From NCBI RefSeq assembly GCF_027943255.1, contig NC_072893.1:119845784-119909783 (forward strand): a stretch of DNA of 64,000 nucleotides, written 5' to 3'. The DNA comes from Anastrepha obliqua (taxonomy: Eukaryota; Arthropoda; Insecta; Diptera; Tephritidae). Under the pieces are notes generated by a model. The model made no database searches and was not told the origin of the DNA. It saw nothing but the letters and a program-made list of their open reading frames with translations. This document shows positions 44,701 to 54,539 of the stretch, one piece after another. Position 1 is the first letter of the stretch; every line of letters starts with the position of its first letter. The position numbers and the translations under genes were made by a program.

Positions 44701-44921
44701 CAGCCGAAGTGCGAATATAAAATAAAAACCGCTTAGAAAAAACAATAAAAGCTCAATGATAAAACCTCGAAAGTTATTGAATGCTTTTAACATAAGAGTC
44801 TAATGAAAAAACTATGCCTAGGTAGTATTGAAGTAATCGTCAGTATTATAAATCGTTGTGGGCTCTGCTGTAGCTGAAAACTGCTTGGAATATCTGGAGA
44901 ACTGACGCCATGTGAGTGTCT
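44701..44921. other. spacer
   Basis: Nothing recognisable is seen here. Confidence 0.4.
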
Positions 44922-46303
44922 TTAAGGGGTTAGGGGTAGTCAGAGGCCCGAAAAAATGATGATTTTCACGAATTTTTTTTTGCTACTTAATTAATTTATT
45001 TAACAAAAATAAAAGCATAGCATAAAAACACCATGTTTTAACTTGACTTCACCAAAATTTCAAAAAAAAAAAAATTAATAATTGCAAAAGTTATCGCTGT
45101 TTGTGTGAAGCCCCTTGCGGTGAACATCACAAGTCCTTGCAGATTCATCTAAAACCAATCGGACAAGAAAAATTAGTTCTATTAATAGATAATCTTGGGC
45201 CTGATCGAAGCTTTTTTTTTTTCAAAATGAACAAAATGGCGGCCTCAGAAAATTGTTTCCATATTTTAGAGAAAAAAACCAACAGTTAATTGTTAAAAAA
45301 AAATCGAAATTTTTGAAAAAAAAAATCCTTCGATCAGGCACAAGTTTTTTATGTTTTTCAAAAGCTGTATAAATTTTATTGAAATCTACGTAGCGGTTTT
45401 TAAGTTACAGTGTTCACCAGTTTGAAAAACATAGTTTTGAGAAAAACGCATTTAAAGTTTTGCTATCGGCTCCGGAGCGGCCGAGCGCCCTTTGTTAATT
45501 GTTGAATAACTTGAAAAGTATTTGTCGGATTCACGTAAAATTTTTACACAATATTTTTAAAACATTATACTTTAAGGGGTTAGGGGTAGTCAGAGGCCCG
45601 AAAAAATGATGATTTTCACGAATTTTTGGTTGCTACTTAATTAATTTATTTAACAAAAATAAAAACATAGAATAAAAACATCATGTCTTAACTTGACTTC
45701 ACCAAAATTTCAAAAAACAAAAATTAATAATTGCAAAAGTTATCGCTGTTTGTGTGAAGCCCGTTTCTCCAGAAGTCCCTTGCGGTGAACATCACAAGTC
45801 CTTGCAGATTCATCTAAAACCAATCGGACAAGAAAAATTAGTTTTATTAATAGATAATCTTGTGCCTGATCGAAGCTTTTTTTTTTTTTTCAAAATGAAC
45901 AAAATGGCGGCCTCAGAAAATTTTTTCCAGATTTTAGAGACAAAAACCAACAGTTAATTGTTAAAAAAAAATCGAAATTTTGAAAAAAAAAAAAAATCCT
46001 TCGATCAGGCACAAGTTTTTTATGTTTTTCAAAAGCTGTATAAATTTTATTGAAATCTACGTAGCGGTTTTTAAGTTACAGTGTTCACCAGTTTGAAAAA
46101 CATAGTTTTGAGAAAAACGCATTTAAAGTTTTGCTATCGGCTCCGGAGCGGCCGAGCGCCCTTTGTTAATTGTTGAATAACTTGAAAAGTATTTGTCGGA
46201 TTCACGTAAAATTTTTACACAATATTTTTAAAACATTATACTTTAAGAAAATGCAAAAAAAAAAATCAATTTTTTGAAAATTCTGACTACCCCTAACCCC
46301 TTA
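44922..46303. mobile_element. TTAA-flanked composite MITE with an internal tandem duplication
   Basis: Perfect 19-bp inverted ends GGGGTTAGGGGTAGTCAGA (44926-44944 and complement 46281-46299) sit inside TTAA copies at 44922-44925 and 46300-46303. The interior has two head-to-tail copies of one sequence. The second starts at 45572, again with TTAAGGGGTTAGGGG, 650 bp after the first. Only the second copy has the right-hand end, so the element looks like two copies joined with loss of one right terminus. There is no coding capacity. The right edge is about 155 bp upstream of the kelch start codon. Confidence 0.92.
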
Positions 46304-46304
46304 A

Positions 46305-46458
46305 GTGGTACCCTACCACAACTTTCAAACTATTGCCTTGGTACCTAATATAATATAATTCCTTCCTTCACATCTTATCGAAATTTTCCCCTCTTACATT
46401 AATAATCACTTCTCCGCATTCGCTTAGACCTCATCATTCTTCTTACACCTTGACAAAC
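46305..46458 (+). promoter_or_regulatory. 5' flank of the kelch gene
   Basis: Only about 155 bp separate the MITE from the start codon. There is no clear TATA box. TTCGCTTAG near 46425 could be an acceptor of an upstream exon. If transcription starts here, the MITE forms the proximal upstream region. Confidence 0.3.
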
Positions 46459-49400
46459 ATGCGAAGGGCATCTAGTGATGGTTCCTGCTCGGTGGCGTCA
46501 TCTCCACGAATATTTGCGCACTCATCGTCAATGGATACAGCAGCATCTTTCACATACTCTGATGAATCTTCGAGCACATTTGCTCCGACTCTATTGGATG
46601 ATTCTGCAACATCAGGCATTTATTCGGACCGATCTCGAGAAATATTCGCACACACTTTGGTAGACCTATCAAGTATGTACGCCACTTGGCATCCACTAAA
46701 AAGTTATTTGTAAGAATGTTTGAATTTAGCAGCGGCACTTATCTCAGATTACACTTTGGCTAGAGCTGATCTGTTGGAGAGCGAGGTACGGTGTGAAATA
46801 GCACGCCAACGCATCACCGATTATGAGATTAGAAATTTCATGCAGGTAAGTCGGTTCTCAGTAGACTGGTATAAAACCTACTTCGCATTTTGTATTTCCT
46901 ACAGGTATACCAAAGTCCGGAATTTCTTGATTTTCACTACGAACACTTGCAGCGCATCGTAGAGAATGATGATTTGAATGTGAACTCTGAGGCAGATGTT
47001 TTCCGGGCAATCATGCGTTGGTATAAAGAAGACACAAAAGCGCGACAAGAACACTTACCAAATTTGATTGGCTGTTTGCGTCTCACACAATTCGATGTCG
47101 AATTTTTATACTCCAATATCAACACACTGCCGGGCTGTGAGCTGCTGGTGAATAGAGCAGTGGAATGGCTGCTTCGCCCATCAGCGCGCTCCAATATAAT
47201 GTTGCGTTTCACAAAACCTCGGAAGGTTCTGCAAGCAGAAGAAGAAACTTATTGGTATGCAGTCCAGACACGAGGAGACGTAAGTGCAAAAGGAGGTGAC
47301 TTTTCTCTTTCAAGATTTCGTATAAAATAACTTAACTTTTAGCGCAGATTCGCTGAGAAATGTGTTTTGCGCTACAACAAAGTGGATGGTGAATGGCAGA
47401 AGTGGGCTGAAATAAAATTGGAGCGCAGCAACTTTGGCGTAGTTCAAATAGATGATAGCATTATCTGCATTGGCGGTTTGGGACGTAACAACAGGCCCAG
47501 CAATCTTGTTAGTCGATACAATCTGAATACCCAAACCTGGGAGCAAATGCCGTCAATGGAACAGCGTCGAGTTAACTTGAGTGTAACGCTTTTGGATGGC
47601 AAAATTTATGCTTTTGGTGGACAGGACGAGAAATACCAAGCACTCAACTCGGTGGAAATGTAAGTTTTGTCCCACATACTTACGATATGTTTCGTTGAAT
47701 GGCAGGGCAAGACAGATATATAGATATATTAATGAGATTTGTACTTCGACCTCATGGTTTTTTGTGCGCTCTACTCGTCACAGTATTTTGAATGAGGTTC
47801 CCTTACTAAACTTCGGATAGAGCTAGGCTGGATTGAGCGTATGTGCCTCTCCTCTGGCTGCAGATGGCCAAGTTGTCTCAACCTTCTCCGCGCAACAGCG
47901 CTGCATTTCAGGAGAAAGTACATTAGAGACTGATTGCAGAAACGACAAGAGCCCGTAGACCAAATCCCGAACATGTGCAGATGGCTTGGCAGTGTGCAGT
48001 GAACTGTGAGGATGCACGTGAGCATTCTCAGTTTATCCTTGAGGAGGGTTATGAGTTTTTTTAAACCTCTTTTGATTGTGCCCTCCCAGTAATGATTTTG
48101 CCTCGGGTAGCCCCATAGTTTAGTGCCAGCAAATCTCCAATAGCCGTAGCTCTTTACTCTTGAGCTTCTCCTTGATAGTGTGTTGCCCCATGGTAACGAA
48201 GGGGTCGGGCCTTATTGGTAACAAGGCCCCTTTCTCGCCAATGCGTTCGCTACTTCATTCCCAGTTATATCCCTGTGTCCAGGGACCCAAATTAGAAGGA
48301 TGCAATTGTACAGAGTAAGAAGATGCTGTTAAGCCTAAAGGCGTGTCGGTGTGAAGGCAAAAACGCTGGAATCTATAATAAAACGTGCATTAGGGGAACC
48401 TGTACAAATCCTACAATTGACACAAAAGCCAAACGTAACATCTAAATTTAAAACTCAAATCTAGAGGTGACGCTAATTTTAAGACAGAGGTAAGGACGCG
48501 AGACATGAAAGACCACTTAAAACTTATTTACAAACATTTAAGACAACCAAGACCGCGGTTGAGAGCTTTACTATTACTGAAACTGAGCTTTAGATTTAGA
48601 TTGAGAGTAAGAACAAGGCCGAGATCTGGACCAATTCCAAAACCAAAACAAAGTTAAGGCCAATACTAAGGCCAAAATTGTAATCAAAGCCAAAGTCAGA
48701 CCTCGAGAAAGATTCAAACCACAATTGCACTCCACAATGAAACCAAAATCGCATCTAAAAGCTCTGCTTTACAATATTTATAGTACGACCAAAACCGAGA
48801 TCAACAGCGTAAATTAAACTAAAGCTTAGATCAAAGCCGAAGCAAAGTCAAAATAAAGATCAAAACCGAAACTTAAACTCAGATCATCATAATCAAAGCT
48901 AACTTACATCAGTGCGGTCGGCGTAGCCGGGTGGGACTGACGCACCCGGCAGGCAAACATCTCAGTATATTTCTGTCATGAAAAAGCTCCTCACAAAAGA
49001 CCATTCGTTCGGAGGCAACACAAAAGTGTAGGTCTCTCCATTTGTGGAACAGCGAGACCGATACTAACACCGAAACAGAGGCCAAGATCATGACGAAGAC
49101 TAAGACCAAAACTAAAGCCAGTCCAAAATGAATATCAAAACCTAAAACTGTTCGCGATGATTGCTAAGACTAAAACTAGACTTGGATTAAGACAAAACCG
49201 AAAATGGAAGACAAGACCAAGATCGGAACTGTGATTAAAAATTAACTGACACCGGGGCTAAGATCAAACAAATACTGAAAGCAAGACCAAGGCAAGGACC
49301 AAACTGAGACTCGTATCAGTACAAAGACCTGGAGAAGACCTAAATCAATTCTTAGACAAAAGTTTAGGCGAATACCAATAAGTAAAAACGATACAGAGCG

Positions 49401-50254
49401 ACATCAGTATTAAGACCAGCTCTCTGGTCTAGATAAATGCCAATAATAAAAGAAAATCTTGGGCAAGTTTATGATCAATGCCATGACAGAGAAATGTTTA
49501 GATACCTATTTAGTTAAACAGTTCCAAGATGGTAGCATTTGATGAATACTGCGCGAGTCTGTCTTAGACTACAGATCAATCTATTTTAATCTATTTCATC
49601 CACTTCCCTGCATTCAAGTTTCATATCCAAATTTTTTCAGGTTCGATACTACAGCTGGTCATTGGCAAACACTTTCCAGTATGTCAATACGGCGTGCGGG
49701 TACTGGTGCTGTTGTTTTGGATGGCAAACTCTACGTAATTGGTGGTTTCAATAAAACGCACTTAAGTGTGGTTGAGCGTTATGATCCAGCGAAGAATATC
49801 TGGGCACAATGCACGGATATGAACGATGCACGTGGCTGGCCTGGAGTAAGTACAGAATAGAGTGGATTGCTGTTGAACTAAAAGTTTAATTAAATGAAAA
49901 TGCTACTTTTTAGGTAACTGTACATAATGGACAAATCTATGTAGTCGGCGGTTGGTTTAATGGTGCACTGAGATCGGTGGAACGCTACAGTTTGGAGAAC
50001 AACAAATGGTTTAAAGTAGGTTTTCATAAAAGTGCGTATTTTTAGTTAGTAATTGATTTTAATTTTTCTTACAGATGTCCGGTTTGAATGTTACGCGTGG
50101 CAGTATTTGTGCGGTGTCTATGAATCAGGAGTTGTGGGCATTCGGTGGCTATAGTGAAGGGGTACTTAAGGACAATGTGGAAGTGTACGATGCGGAAAAT
50201 GATAAATGGATTGAAAAACAGATGCTACCGGAAGCTGGCAAATATGCGCATTAA
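46459..50254 (+). CDS. BACK-domain kelch-repeat protein (host gene, 7 exons)
   Basis: Exons inferred from GT-AG signals and frame are 46459-46672, 46730-46845, 46905-47279, 47343-47659, 49641-49845, 49914-50015 and 50075-50254. They total 1509 nt, or 502 aa plus stop. The N-terminus is Ser-rich (ASSDGSCSVASSPRIFAHSS). A BACK domain follows at about residues 72-175 (DLLESEVRCEIARQ, NFMQVYQSPEFLDF, DDLNVNSEADVFRAIMRW). Kelch repeats from about 240 on carry five Gly-Gly pairs (IICIGGLG, IYAFGGQD, LYVIGGFN, IYVVGGWF, LWAFGGYS). BTB-BACK-kelch proteins are typically Cul3 ubiquitin-ligase substrate adaptors, but the BTB domain that binds Cul3 is not seen here. The ATG at 46459 has a good fly context (ACAAACATGC). 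Further 5' exons cannot be excluded, because the frame is open back to 46353. A TAA at 46711 lies in the 57-bp first intron and is spliced out. No gene symbol can be given. Confidence 0.85.
47770..48335 (-). pseudogene. antisense non-LTR ORF2 tail inside the kelch intron
   Basis: On the minus strand IWVPGHRDITGNEVANALAR with KG after it (48290-48225) is the C-terminal RNase H block. Further on HLHMFGIWSTGSCRFC and LLKCSAVARRRLRQLG (48020-47870) give the zinc knuckle and the R-R-L-R-x-LG end. The tail is truncated and frame-broken. It occupies the 5' part of the 1981-bp intron (47660-49640), antisense to the gene. Confidence 0.8.
48440..49460. repeat. degenerate hexanucleotide array (AAGACC/AAAACC/GAGATC type)
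   Basis: About 1 kb of purine-rich sequence is built from six-base words such as AAGACC, AAAACC, AAAGCC, GAGATC and AAAGTC, often in six-base phase. It is interrupted by a SINE-like copy at 48905-49066. It fills the middle of the long kelch intron. Confidence 0.75.
48905..49066 (+). repeat. SINE-like element, copy 2 (longest)
   Basis: The head GTGCGGTCGGCGTAGCCGGG is tRNA-like. It is followed by CACCCGGCAGGCAAACATCT, then GAAAAAGCTCCTCACAAAAG, CCATTCGTTCGGAG and CTCTCCATTTGTGGAACA. The middle and end match 55260-55400, and the end matches the copies at 21595 and 57.4-57.7 kb. Confidence 0.6.
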
Positions 50255-50295
50255 GTGATGCATATCACATACACATACCCAAATTTAGGGTTTCT

Positions 50296-50450
50296 TGTTG
50301 AGATGGCAACTCTTAAATAGTCAACGTGTATTCTAGTTATTATAAATTCTTTTTTGTTAAGCTATTCTTATTTACCTATATATGCACAATATTGAATAAA
50401 CGTTACTTACTCCGCTTTTATATCTTGAAGAAGAAAGACGCATTTAAACA
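50296..50450 (+). repeat. 5' LTR of the intact copia
   Basis: 155 bp, TG...CA ends. It includes TATTATAAATTC (about 50337-50348), a possible TATA element, and AATAAA at 50395-50400. Confidence 0.95.
50395..50400 (+). terminator. LTR polyadenylation signal downstream of the kelch stop
   Basis: AATAAA in the 5' LTR lies about 140 bp after the kelch stop codon in the sense orientation. It could end kelch transcripts inside the LTR. Use is inferred. Confidence 0.45.
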
Positions 50451-50464
50451 GGTTATGGGCCCAG
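50451..50464 (+). promoter_or_regulatory. primer binding site
   Basis: GGTTATGGGCCCAG directly follows the 5' LTR, the same initiator tRNA-Met-type word as in the deleted copia at 36675-36688. Confidence 0.8.
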
Positions 50465-50521
50465 GGCCTTTCGATTTTGCGCTTTTGAAAGAAAACAATT
50501 TTTGTGAGGTAAGGACTCAAG

Positions 50522-53500
50522 ATGAGTGTACCTAGTCTTCAAATCGACAAATTAGATGACAGAAACTATGATTCCTGGGAAGTGCAGATGAGGAGTGTGC
50601 TCATCCATGGAGGCTACTGGAAGATGGTGTCTGGGAAGTTGACCCATGAGAATGCAGAGGACAAATTGAAGTTTGAAGCCGACGATGAAAAAGCGCTAGC
50701 AACAATTTTGTTATGTGTCAAGTCGCCGCAATTGGCACATGTAAAGAAGTGCAAATCTTCTAGAGATGCGTGGGTGAAACTGCAGGAGGTGCATCATCCG
50801 AAAGGGCCGTTGCAAAAGGTTTCGCTTTACAAGAGACTGCTGAATTTGACCATGGCGCAAGATGGCAATGTGGTGCAACATATTAATGATTTCACAGAAA
50901 TTTCAGAAAAGCTGGCTGAAACGGGTATAGAAATTCAGGAGGAGTTGCTTTCCATTATGCTTTTATCCAGTTTGCCCAAAGAATTCGAGAACTTCGTGGT
51001 GGCTATTGAAACAAGGGACTCCCTACCCAATTTCACCATTTTGAAGCAGAAAGTTCTGGAAGAAGGAAAAAGGAGAAATGAGAACAACGAGAGCGAAGTA
51101 GCAACAGGTGAGCATGCGTTTACAGCGAAAAGCGTGAAAAAGAAAAAGTTCGGCAACAACTTCAAAAAGGAGAGAAAAGAATTCAAAGGAAATTGCTTCG
51201 TTTGTGGTGAGAAGGGGCATTATGCAAATCAGTGTGAGAAGAAACAGAACAATAAGAACAAAGGACTAGCGATGCTGAGTGCTGCTGAAGTCAAAAGTTG
51301 GAAAGAGACAGCATGGTATATCGACAGTGGCGCGACATCACATATGTGTAACGACCGCCGCATGTTCACGCGTTTGGATAAACACGACGAGCAGATTGCA
51401 CTTGCTGGAGACAACTATATAAAAGCAATAGGCAAAGGAGATATTGTGATTCGTCGTGGAATCGAAATGAAAGATGTGTTGTATTCACCAGAACTACAAG
51501 CAAATTTTATTTCTGTAAGCAAAGCTGTAGAGAAAGGGTATACAGTGATATTCGACTCGAGCAAAGCCACAATAAACGACAGATCAGGCGAAGTACTTTT
51601 ACAAGCCGATAGAAAAGATAGCCTTTTTGTGTTAAGAAATAGCGCAGAAAAAGCATTTGCAGCATGCAATAGTGACATAGCATGGCATAACCGAATGGGA
51701 CACCTAAACTTCAAAAGTCTGCGGGAGCTAAGCCGTCGAAATATAGTGCGCGATATGCAAGTAAACAGTCGTGGCGATACAGGAAATTGCAGAACTTGCA
51801 TGCTAAGCAAAATTCATGTACTACCGTTTCCTGATGACTCTAGTACAAAAACAAAGGATTTGCTACAACTTGTACACTCAGATGTGTGTGGACCCTTCCG
51901 AACTAATTCAGTAGGTGGCTCAAAATATTTCGTTACCTTTATTGATGACTTATCACGACGTATTTTCGTGTACTTCATGAAAGCAAAGAATGAAGTTTTT
52001 AAATATTTCAAGATATTTAAAGCACAAGTGGAACTTCAAACTGGACATAAAATCAAGGCGATCAGGTCCGACAACGGTCGCGAGTACGTCAATGCAGAAT
52101 TCGACGCATATCTTCAAACATACGGTATAACAAGGCAGTTGACAGTGGCATATACTCCGCAGCAAAATGGAGTGGCGGAACGCGCGAATCGCACACTGGT
52201 CGAGATGGCGCGATCGATGATGGTGCATGCTGGTGTTATTCAATGTTTGTGGGCTGAAGCTATAAATACGGCAGCATATATCAGGAATAGATGCACATCA
52301 AATAAGCTGGGAGACAAAACTCCGTACGAAGTGTGGTGGAACAAAAAGCCCACTGTAAAGCACTTTCGCACGTTTGGTTCTATTGCAGTTGCATTAGACA
52401 AGTCACATAAGAAGTCCAAATTCGAGGCCAAAGGTAGGCAGTACATTATGGTTGGTTACTCAACAACAGCAAAAGCTTATCGCTTATATGATGAAAAGAG
52501 TCATAAAGTTATTGAGCACCGAGACGTTTTGTTTGACGAAACTGCTTTTAATAAATGTTTTGATGGCGACAACCCTGAAGAAGGGGTAGATTTAGTGCTA
52601 CTGAATTGGGAGAAAGAGATAGACACTTTGCAGCAAAGTAAGCATGAAGATGCTTATGATACACCAAACAGTGGCATCGATAGCGATTCAAGCGCGCATC
52701 AGATGAGCGAAGAGCAAGCAGAGAGAGAAGTGAAAATCGGACAAGGCAGACCCAAACTTCCGCGCACGTGCAAGGTAAGCAGACCGAAAGATCAATTCAA
52801 CGAATTATACAGCATGGTAGGAGAAGGGGTACCGCAAACCATTGAAGAAGCGCTAACTTCTAAAAATAGTAGAAAATGGAAAAAAGCAATGGAAGACGAA
52901 TATTTCGCGCTTAAGAAAAACAATACCTGGTCAGTGACAGATTTGCCAGCTGATGGCACAGCCATTCCATGTAAATGGGTGTTTGCATTAAAGAAAGACG
53001 AGCACGGCAAAATTGTGCGCTACAAAGCACGTCTTGTGGCGAAAGGTTGTAATCAGCGTTATGGAATTGATTACAAAGAAGTATTCTCACCGGTTGCAAG
53101 ATATTCTACTATTCGACTTATGTTGGCATTAGCAGTGCAACATGAAATGCATCTTCATCAAATAGATGTGAATTCAGCATATTTAAACAGTGAGCTTCAA
53201 GACACGATCTACATGCAGCAACCGCAACATTTCGTCGAGGGCGAGTCATCGCAGAAAGTTTTGAAACTCCATAAGGCCATATATGGGTTAAAGCAAAGTG
53301 GCAAAGAGTGGAATAGCAAGCTTGATGGTGTGTTAACGCGCATTGGTTTTACTGCATGCGAAAATGAGCCCTGCTTATACAAGGCAAATTTCAACGAGCA
53401 GCTTACGTTGGTGCTGGTGTATGTTGATGACCTGATCATAGGGTGCAGAGACAAGGCAGTGGTGATTAAAATAAAACTACAACTGGCAGAACTATTCGAG

Positions 53501-54346
53501 GTAAGCGATAAAGGTATGTTACAACACTTTTTGGGAATTGAGTTTAGTCGCGATGGAGAAACAGGCGAGATGACTATTTGTCAAGCACAGTACATACGTG
53601 AAATGTTGTCACAGTATGGTATGAAAAATTGCAAAGCTGTATCGGTTCCATTAGAGAAGGGATATCAAGTCGATTGTGCAGATGATTGCGAGAAGGCAAA
53701 TCAAACGGATTATCAGTCCCTTATTGGTGCTCTTATGTATCTGGCCATTACAACGCGTCCTGATATACTGCATTCAGTGTCAAAAATGGCGCAGCGTAAT
53801 TGTAACCCTCATGTAGAGCATTTTTGCAAACTGAAACATATTCTTAAGTATTTGGCTGGCACTGTAGAAATGAGAATGAAATTCCGTGCAGGCGAGCAGT
53901 CCATAAAAGGGTTTGTGGATGCTGACTGGGGAGGTGACGTGTTGGACCGGAAGTCGTATACTGGGTTCATGTTTTTCTACGGCGATTGTCCAATATCTTG
54001 GGAGTCGAGAAAGCAACATACGGTTGCACTCAGCAGCACAGAGGCAGAATATATGGCTGCATCAGATGCAACAAAAGAGGCTATATATATGAGGCGATTG
54101 TTGGTTGAACTTGGAATTGGTCAAAACGAGCCTGTAGAGCTGTATATCGATAACCAAGGCGCTATGAAATTGGCGCAAAATCCTGTTTATCATAAACGTA
54201 GCAAACATATTGACATCAAATTCCATCACATTCGCGAAGCCGTACAGAGGTATTGTCCTACAGACGAAATGCTCGCTGATATTTTAACGAAGAATTTAGC
54301 CAGGAACAAACATTATAATTTCATGAAATTAATGAATTTTGAATAA
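50522..54346 (+). CDS. copia Gag-Pol polyprotein, 1274 aa, uninterrupted
   Basis: Domains follow copia order. Gag is N-terminal, with a CCHC knuckle (CFVCGEKGHYANQC) near residue 225. The protease site WYIDSGATSHM is near 267. The pre-integrase HHCC region follows (HNRMGHLNF, CRTCMLSK). The integrase catalytic triad is HSDVCGPF (Asp near 453), IRSDNGREY (Asp near 515) and QNGVAERANR (Glu near 552). RT shows KARLVAKGCNQRYGIDY and the active site LVYVDDLIIG near 966. RNase H shows FVDADWGGD near 1132, SSTEAEYMAA, YIDNQGAM and LADILTKNL. There is no stop or frameshift. Near the end HIREAVQRYCPTDE lacks six or seven residues present in the related RELFEKGEIEVHFVNS of the other copia here. This may weaken the last RNase H strand. 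The start codon is the first ATG after the primer binding site with an extended frame. Confidence 0.96.
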   Translation: MSVPSLQIDKLDDRNYDSWEVQMRSVLIHGGYWKMVSGKLTHENAEDKLKFEADDEKALATILLCVKSPQLAHVKKCKSSRDAWVKLQEVHHPKGPLQKVSLYKRLLNLTMAQDGNVVQHINDFTEISEKLAETGIEIQEELLSIMLLSSLPKEFENFVVAIETRDSLPNFTILKQKVLEEGKRRNENNESEVATGEHAFTAKSVKKKKFGNNFKKERKEFKGNCFVCGEKGHYANQCEKKQNNKNKGLAMLSAAEVKSWKETAWYIDSGATSHMCNDRRMFTRLDKHDEQIALAGDNYIKAIGKGDIVIRRGIEMKDVLYSPELQANFISVSKAVEKGYTVIFDSSKATINDRSGEVLLQADRKDSLFVLRNSAEKAFAACNSDIAWHNRMGHLNFKSLRELSRRNIVRDMQVNSRGDTGNCRTCMLSKIHVLPFPDDSSTKTKDLLQLVHSDVCGPFRTNSVGGSKYFVTFIDDLSRRIFVYFMKAKNEVFKYFKIFKAQVELQTGHKIKAIRSDNGREYVNAEFDAYLQTYGITRQLTVAYTPQQNGVAERANRTLVEMARSMMVHAGVIQCLWAEAINTAAYIRNRCTSNKLGDKTPYEVWWNKKPTVKHFRTFGSIAVALDKSHKKSKFEAKGRQYIMVGYSTTAKAYRLYDEKSHKVIEHRDVLFDETAFNKCFDGDNPEEGVDLVLLNWEKEIDTLQQSKHEDAYDTPNSGIDSDSSAHQMSEEQAEREVKIGQGRPKLPRTCKVSRPKDQFNELYSMVGEGVPQTIEEALTSKNSRKWKKAMEDEYFALKKNNTWSVTDLPADGTAIPCKWVFALKKDEHGKIVRYKARLVAKGCNQRYGIDYKEVFSPVARYSTIRLMLALAVQHEMHLHQIDVNSAYLNSELQDTIYMQQPQHFVEGESSQKVLKLHKAIYGLKQSGKEWNSKLDGVLTRIGFTACENEPCLYKANFNEQLTLVLVYVDDLIIGCRDKAVVIKIKLQLAELFEVSDKGMLQHFLGIEFSRDGETGEMTICQAQYIREMLSQYGMKNCKAVSVPLEKGYQVDCADDCEKANQTDYQSLIGALMYLAITTRPDILHSVSKMAQRNCNPHVEHFCKLKHILKYLAGTVEMRMKFRAGEQSIKGFVDADWGGDVLDRKSYTGFMFFYGDCPISWESRKQHTVALSSTEAEYMAASDATKEAIYMRRLLVELGIGQNEPVELYIDNQGAMKLAQNPVYHKRSKHIDIKFHHIREAVQRYCPTDEMLADILTKNLARNKHYNFMKLMNFE

Positions 54347-54370
54347 TTTTTGTAAAACAGTATCCACGTT

Positions 54371-54379
54371 GAGGAGGAG
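54371..54379 (+). promoter_or_regulatory. polypurine tract
   Basis: GAGGAGGAG lies directly before the 3' LTR. Confidence 0.8.
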
Positions 54380-54534
54380 TGTTGAGATGGCAACTCTTAA
54401 ATAGTCAACGTGTATTCTAGTTATTATAAATTCTTTTTTGTTAAGCTATTCTTATTTACCTATATATGCACAATATTGAATAAACGTTACTTACTCCGCT
54501 TTTATATCTTGAAGAAGAAATACGCATTTAAACA
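54380..54534 (+). repeat. 3' LTR of the intact copia
   Basis: 155 bp, one mismatch to the 5' LTR. AATAAA lies at 54479-54484. Confidence 0.95.
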
Positions 54535-54539
54535 TTTCT

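Larger units (their letters stand above)
50296..54534 (+). mobile_element. intact copia-type LTR retrotransposon
   Basis: LTRs of 155 bp (50296-50450 and 54380-54534) differ at one position (G/T at 50437 against 54521). TTTCT flanks both sides (50291-50295 and 54535-54539). The primer binding site, a single gag-pol frame and the polypurine tract are all in place. It is inserted in the same orientation as the kelch gene, 41 bp after its stop codon, probably in its 3' UTR. Near-identical LTRs mean a very recent insertion. Confidence 0.97.

Noticed and set aside
45101..45957. Two similar short proteins (62 and 67 codons) in tandem
   Set aside because: Both lie in the two copies of the MITE body. 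They are repeats of non-coding sequence, with F and K runs from homopolymers.
46711..46713. In-frame TAA in the kelch gene as a readthrough or pseudogene stop
   Set aside because: It lies inside a 57-bp GT-AG intron (46673-46729). Splicing keeps frame, and the size matches the gene's other short introns.
50935..54019. Minus-strand ORFs over the intact copia
   Set aside because: They are shadows of the gag-pol frame, without domains.
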